Positions 60,119 to 64,000 of a stretch of 64,000 nucleotides of DNA are shown here, piece after piece (the stretch's first letter is position 1; each line of letters opens with the position of its first letter). The position numbers were made by a program, and so were the translations under genes. The stretch comes from Patiria pectinifera (lineage: Eukaryota > Echinodermata > Asteroidea > Valvatida > Asterinidae). The DNA is taken from NCBI GenBank assembly GCA_029964075.1, contig CM057147.1:12669513-12733512 (forward strand), read 5' to 3'. Under the pieces are notes generated by a model. The model worked only from the letters and a program-made list of their open reading frames with translations. It made no database searches and had not been told where the DNA came from.

Positions 60119-60884
60119 CTACATGCATAGAGACAATTGAATAGGAATGTTTAAGTTAAATGTAGCATGGAAACCAAGAAACCAAGTGTTCTTTTCTGTG
60201 GTGAGGGAAAAAAAGGTACTCAGAGCCTCAGTTTACATATTTATTGTTGGGATCACATGCATTGAGTGTTGCGCTGTCAAGGATTCTTTGTGTTTTTGAC
60301 ATACGCTGCTGTTATATTGTACATACCGGCACAGTACACTGAGTGAAGCATGTCAGCAATGAAGCCTGTCACTCATATCATACAGCAGGTGTGTAAATGA
60401 TTTTTTTTCCTAGCAAACTTGAGTCCTCAATCCTTATTGGTCGACGCACGGCAAGAATAGTGTGATATTATCCTCCTACCATGGTCAATAGCACTCAGTG
60501 TATTATGCTATTCCAAGATGCATGATCCCAGCTTGCATGTTGCGTCTTTACTTGGTGTCAAGTTTTCTTAAAGATAAGTCCGTTATCCCACTTGGACTTA
60601 GGCTCGTAGCATACGTAACACAGACGCACTGCATTAATCTGTGGCCCTCTCACACTCGTGTGATAAAAATAATAAATCTTTACACTCAAGGTGCCACATC
60701 ACAAAGTTTTTACAAAGAGCAGAGGTGAGTAAGACTACGGTTGTTAAGCAGTTGCAGAGTCAGACCAGTTGAAAGGGAATTTAATTTGTAACATAACCCC
60801 ACAGACCAACTCCCATTTCAAGCATGTGATGATGCCCTTAAAAAGTTTAATCTTACTCCAGCACTTTGGCGACGAATTCTGCCA
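60119..60884. other. Upstream of exon 1; no exon recognised
   Basis: Exon 1 needs a preceding exon ending two bases into a codon; none with clear splice sites was seen here. The region is AT-rich with no repeat shared with the rest of the window. Confidence 0.45.
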
Positions 60885-61135
60885 GGAAGGTTGCAAAAGT
60901 GTACTGACGGCTGCCCATCTTGATTTCATGTATGCCTGCCCTATTTACAACTGTGTGGATGTTTGTAACTCTCTATTGTATCATCATCCCCGCAACCAAC
61001 TTGCTCGTCTACAAATACTCCAAAATTCTGGTGCTTGTATTGTGACCCTTGCTCCCTCTAGCGCCCATATCACCCCAATTTTGCAGTCTCTGCACTGTCT
61101 CCCTGTTGCTGATGGGGTTAGTACAAAGTGTTACT
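60885..61135 (+). pseudogene. LINE RT fragment (thumb region), plus strand
   Basis: The plus frame reads CNSLLYHHPRNQLARLQILQ, then HITPILQSLHCLPV, the conserved C-terminal thumb block of CR1/L2-like reverse transcriptases. Nothing else of that element is present in this orientation. Confidence 0.8.
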
Positions 61136-61326
61136 GTTTTTTTTTTTTTTGCCTGCATTTTTATGTTTACGTTTACATCAGTGACACAGCAGAATCCATC
61201 AGTGTGGATGTAATGTAATCCATCAGTCTGGGGTGACCGGTGTTCGTGCAAAGTGCAGACATATAAGTACTTAAAGACAAAGTTATATAAGGCTGTCAAT
61301 GAGGTGCAAGTAAAAATCAGCAACTG

Positions 61327-62830
61327 TTAGAGGCTGGTTGGTACTCCACCCTTGACAACAGTCGGGGCAAACAACGCCACATTAGGGAGGGTGTTCCATA
61401 TAGTTGAACTGTTTTGGGGAAGAAGGAGTACCCGTAGAGCTTGGTGAGGCTGGTGATGATCTGGTGCTGCTTGGCATCATGGGAGGCAGATTGAGAGCTG
61501 GGTTAATGGCAACAATGCTGCGCTGTATCTTGTAAAGCATGACCAGACTTCATGCTCCTTGCCTTTCCGTTCCAGGGAGTTTGACAAGAGTTCTTGGAGC
61601 ACAGTAGTCACACTCTCCCTGTGGTGGCATTTCTGGAGCACGAACCTTGCTGCACGTTGAATGCTATCTTTCTTGGTACAGGGGCTCGAAATTTGGCAGC
61701 AATACCCCGGGTGTGGTCTGACAAGACCAATGTAAACTCGTTCTCGTAACTTCTGGGAGCAGTTCTCAAGTTGCGGTGCAGGAGTCCAAGCATTCTGTTG
61801 GCTTGGTGGTGATTTTATTCATGTCTTTTGACCATGACATATCGGCGGAAGTCAGCTGGATGCCTCCTAGATGGTACTAAATATCTTTGATGTTGCGATG
61901 ATGGGTGACCTCATGAGGTGACACTTGCAAACAACATTTGCCAGTAAAGGGACCATTAGTGGAGTCGGTCGAGATCTTGCTGTAACTTGACGCCGTCGCT
62001 GGTGTTGGAAACGGACCTGTAAATGAGGCAGTCATCTGCGAACAAGCGCAATTTGGAGGTGATATCGGACGGCAAATCGTACAAGTATCCCCTCACCGGC
62101 AAAGAGAGTACAGTTGGGGGGTGACCAACCGACGCCATCTTGCCTGACTGCAATTCATTTGCTGCGAAGCGCAGCCCCTGCGTGTACATAGAACAAATCT
62201 CCTGGTGTACAATGCGTCACACACAAAGGCACAGTGCGCCTCAACCAGTGAAATGTCCCGCCCATGGGACGTCGCTGCTAGGTAAAAGGGCGCCCTCTTT
62301 TGGTGGCGCACGGAGCTCATGATACCATAGTTGTCTAGTTTCCGAAGGAACTGTTGATGTGGTAAATGGTCGAATGCCTTGGAAAAATCTAGTACAATGG
62401 CATCAACCTGTTCACAATCATTGATGGACTAAATCTGCAGTCATTATTATCAATTGCGTTTCAAAGGAATGCCCTGGGCGAAAATTATATTGAGCCTCGG
62501 CAAGAATGTGATGTTGATTGTGATGTTCCATGATGTTGCTGAAGATGATGTCCTCTCTGAGCTTGATGTTATTGATACTGGACATCAATTGGACGGCACA
62601 CTCCTATCTTCTTTCTTAAAGACGGGTGAAATGTTAGTTACACTCCATTCTGATAAAACAATGCCTGTGTCCAAGGATTTTTGGAAGATGTATACTGTGA
62701 GGACTGGAGGAATCTCATCAGTGAACTCTTTCAGTAGTCGGACAGGAAAAGTATCAGAAAAGAGGTTCTTCACACACCCTTGCTGTAAAGGAAAATTCCC
62801 GTTGGTTGCTTTCTGCTTGTCTTTGGTTTG
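61327..62830 (-). pseudogene. CR1/Rex-like LINE RT fragment
   Basis: From 62,830 downwards: SEWSVTNISPVFKKEDRSVP, DAIVLDFSKAFDHLPHQ, a foreign stretch at about 62,100-62,310, LPSDITSKLRLFADDCLIYR (catalytic ADD), LGLLHRNLRTAPRSY and a C-terminus ending NS before the stop at about 61,327. Frameshifts separate the blocks and the RT palm lacks its PQG region, which the foreign stretch replaces. Confidence 0.82.
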
Positions 62831-62839
62831 AAGTTGATT

Positions 62840-64000
62840 GTGAAGCAGACCGTAAGATGGTCACTGATACCATCGGTGACATGACAATTCTTAATTAAAT
62901 AGGTGTGAGTGGTTAGAAATGAGTCCAGGTTTTTACGGACAGCATCCAATATTCTAGCGGCTTCTTTAACCGTCTGATCTAGAGAGAATTTGTTGCTTAT
63001 TTCAAGCAGGGAAGAGCATTCCTCAATACAACATAAGGTTATTATTAAACTCCGTACAATCTGTTGAGATGTTTGAGATCTTCTGATGATTCTTTGCTTG
63101 TTGTCCTTTACACTTAAGTAAAGAATCAGTTTAGGGCAAATGTGACTGCAATGTGATGCTAATGGACATGTCTCTCTTCACTTTCTAGTGAGTGAGGCAT
63201 AGTCCAATAACCATTGCTCCTCTTCTTATTTCTCGTTTTTATTGTAAGATGATCTGTTGAAACAAGCATTTTATAGCCATCCTCATTGATTCCAAATACA
63301 ACTGAGATTTAAATCTTATCTATCAATCAAGACTGAAACATTATTTTTACCGTCAGATTTTGTATTTTGAATATGGGAACAATTCAACTCTTTTTCCCTA
63401 AAAATATTGGTGATTTTTTTTCTATTTTCCTTTTCAATTTTTCCTTTATTCGTGGAGGCGGGAAAATGTTTTTTTTTAAATTATATTTATTAATGAATAT
63501 TCATCAATTCATAGACCGTTAAATTAGTATTAGTGGTGGACAGCTGAATTCTGTGATCTCTTTATTAAAATAGACACGACTTGGGAATAGAGTATGCAAA
63601 TTACGTGAAATGTTCACAGTTACTACTCAATAAAAATTATATTTTTTACAAAATGGAGCATGCCATTTTTTTATCATACGGTCACTTTCTTTTTGACTCG
63701 CCATGTATTCATCTTTTCATCTGTGATAAACACAAATTGAGCTACTGCCATAGTCACCCAAAAAATAGAGTCTAATTGCCTGCCTCGTCTCCTTCCTAAA
63801 TGTCAATTGCATTTGCATGAGTCGAAACGAATTGTGTTCCATTAATCGCTATATGCTGTTTACGGCCATCACAATAAACTATTAATATATTGGCAATATG
63901 TCATACTTGTTAATCACTAAAATATTCAAGTAAATTGCCCAGCAAAGTAGCTGATGCGGGCGAAACGATGGTATGGTACAAAACACAGAGAGGCGTGGGC
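62840..64000. other. No feature recognised
   Basis: AT-rich sequence without open frames that look coding, without inverted ends, and without similarity to the other repeats in this window. Confidence 0.5.

Noticed and set aside
60769..60885. Start of a plus-strand frame resembling a Gypsy RNase H leader
   Set aside because: Only a few residues (ACDDALKKFNLTPAL) look suggestive, in a different frame from the LINE thumb fragment that follows; too little to support.
1..64000. CRISPR arrays, operons, bacterial promoters or origins
   Set aside because: No regular spacer-repeat arrays or ribosome binding sites. The GT/AG exon structure and eukaryotic retroelements rule out a prokaryotic source.

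Overview
The window looks like an AT-rich intron-and-repeat landscape from an animal genome, most likely an aquatic invertebrate (an amphioxus-, hemichordate- or echinoderm-like deuterostome fits, but the sequence alone does not settle it). There are no operons, Shine-Dalgarno sites or long host ORFs. Host coding sequence occurs as short minus-strand exons with GT/AG borders, separated by introns full of retrotransposons, MITEs, SINEs and foldback repeats.

The main host feature is one very large minus-strand gene. I could place 26 exons (60,118 down to 1,346; 4,498 coding bases, about 1,500 codons) whose reading phases agree at all 25 junctions. Both ends lie outside the window or were not recognised. 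The first nine exons encode an unrecognised secreted-looking region with two clusters of basic residues resembling furin sites. The remaining exons encode a chain of fibronectin-III-like modules (recurring W..F.D.ESGI..Y and VDxTPP motifs) interrupted by a cysteine-rich PAN/apple-like exon. I cannot give it a gene symbol. It is best read as a giant extracellular or receptor-like adhesion protein.

The introns carry the mobile elements. Positions 1-1,316: relic of a DIRS element. 5.6-8.6 kb: palindromes and a foldback element. 12.2-16.4 kb: a plus-strand tyrosine-recombinase retrotransposon (zinc knuckle, RT/RNase H, recombinase) broken by a hAT-type MITE and one stop codon, followed by a tandem array of paired dyads. 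20.1-23.2 kb: a Gypsy-type LTR element with an internal deletion. 26.5-31.0 kb: an APE-type LINE with a pentanucleotide tail. 31.9-33.4 kb: a foldback element and a MITE. 35.5-39.1 kb: direct repeats and an LTR-like pair whose 462-bp copies look identical. 42.7-46.6 and 55.1-56.3 kb: repeats dense in TGACGTCA. 47.7-54.1 kb: a complete, apparently intact DIRS element with 140-bp inverted terminal repeats and an internal complementary region, inserted inside a TTAA-targeting MITE. 60.9-62.8 kb: LINE fragments.

Because the transposons lie between exons, the host reading frame survives. The most informative structures are the DIRS terminal architecture, the nested insertions that give empty sites for comparison, and the MITE hairpins that keep pairing although their sequences differ.
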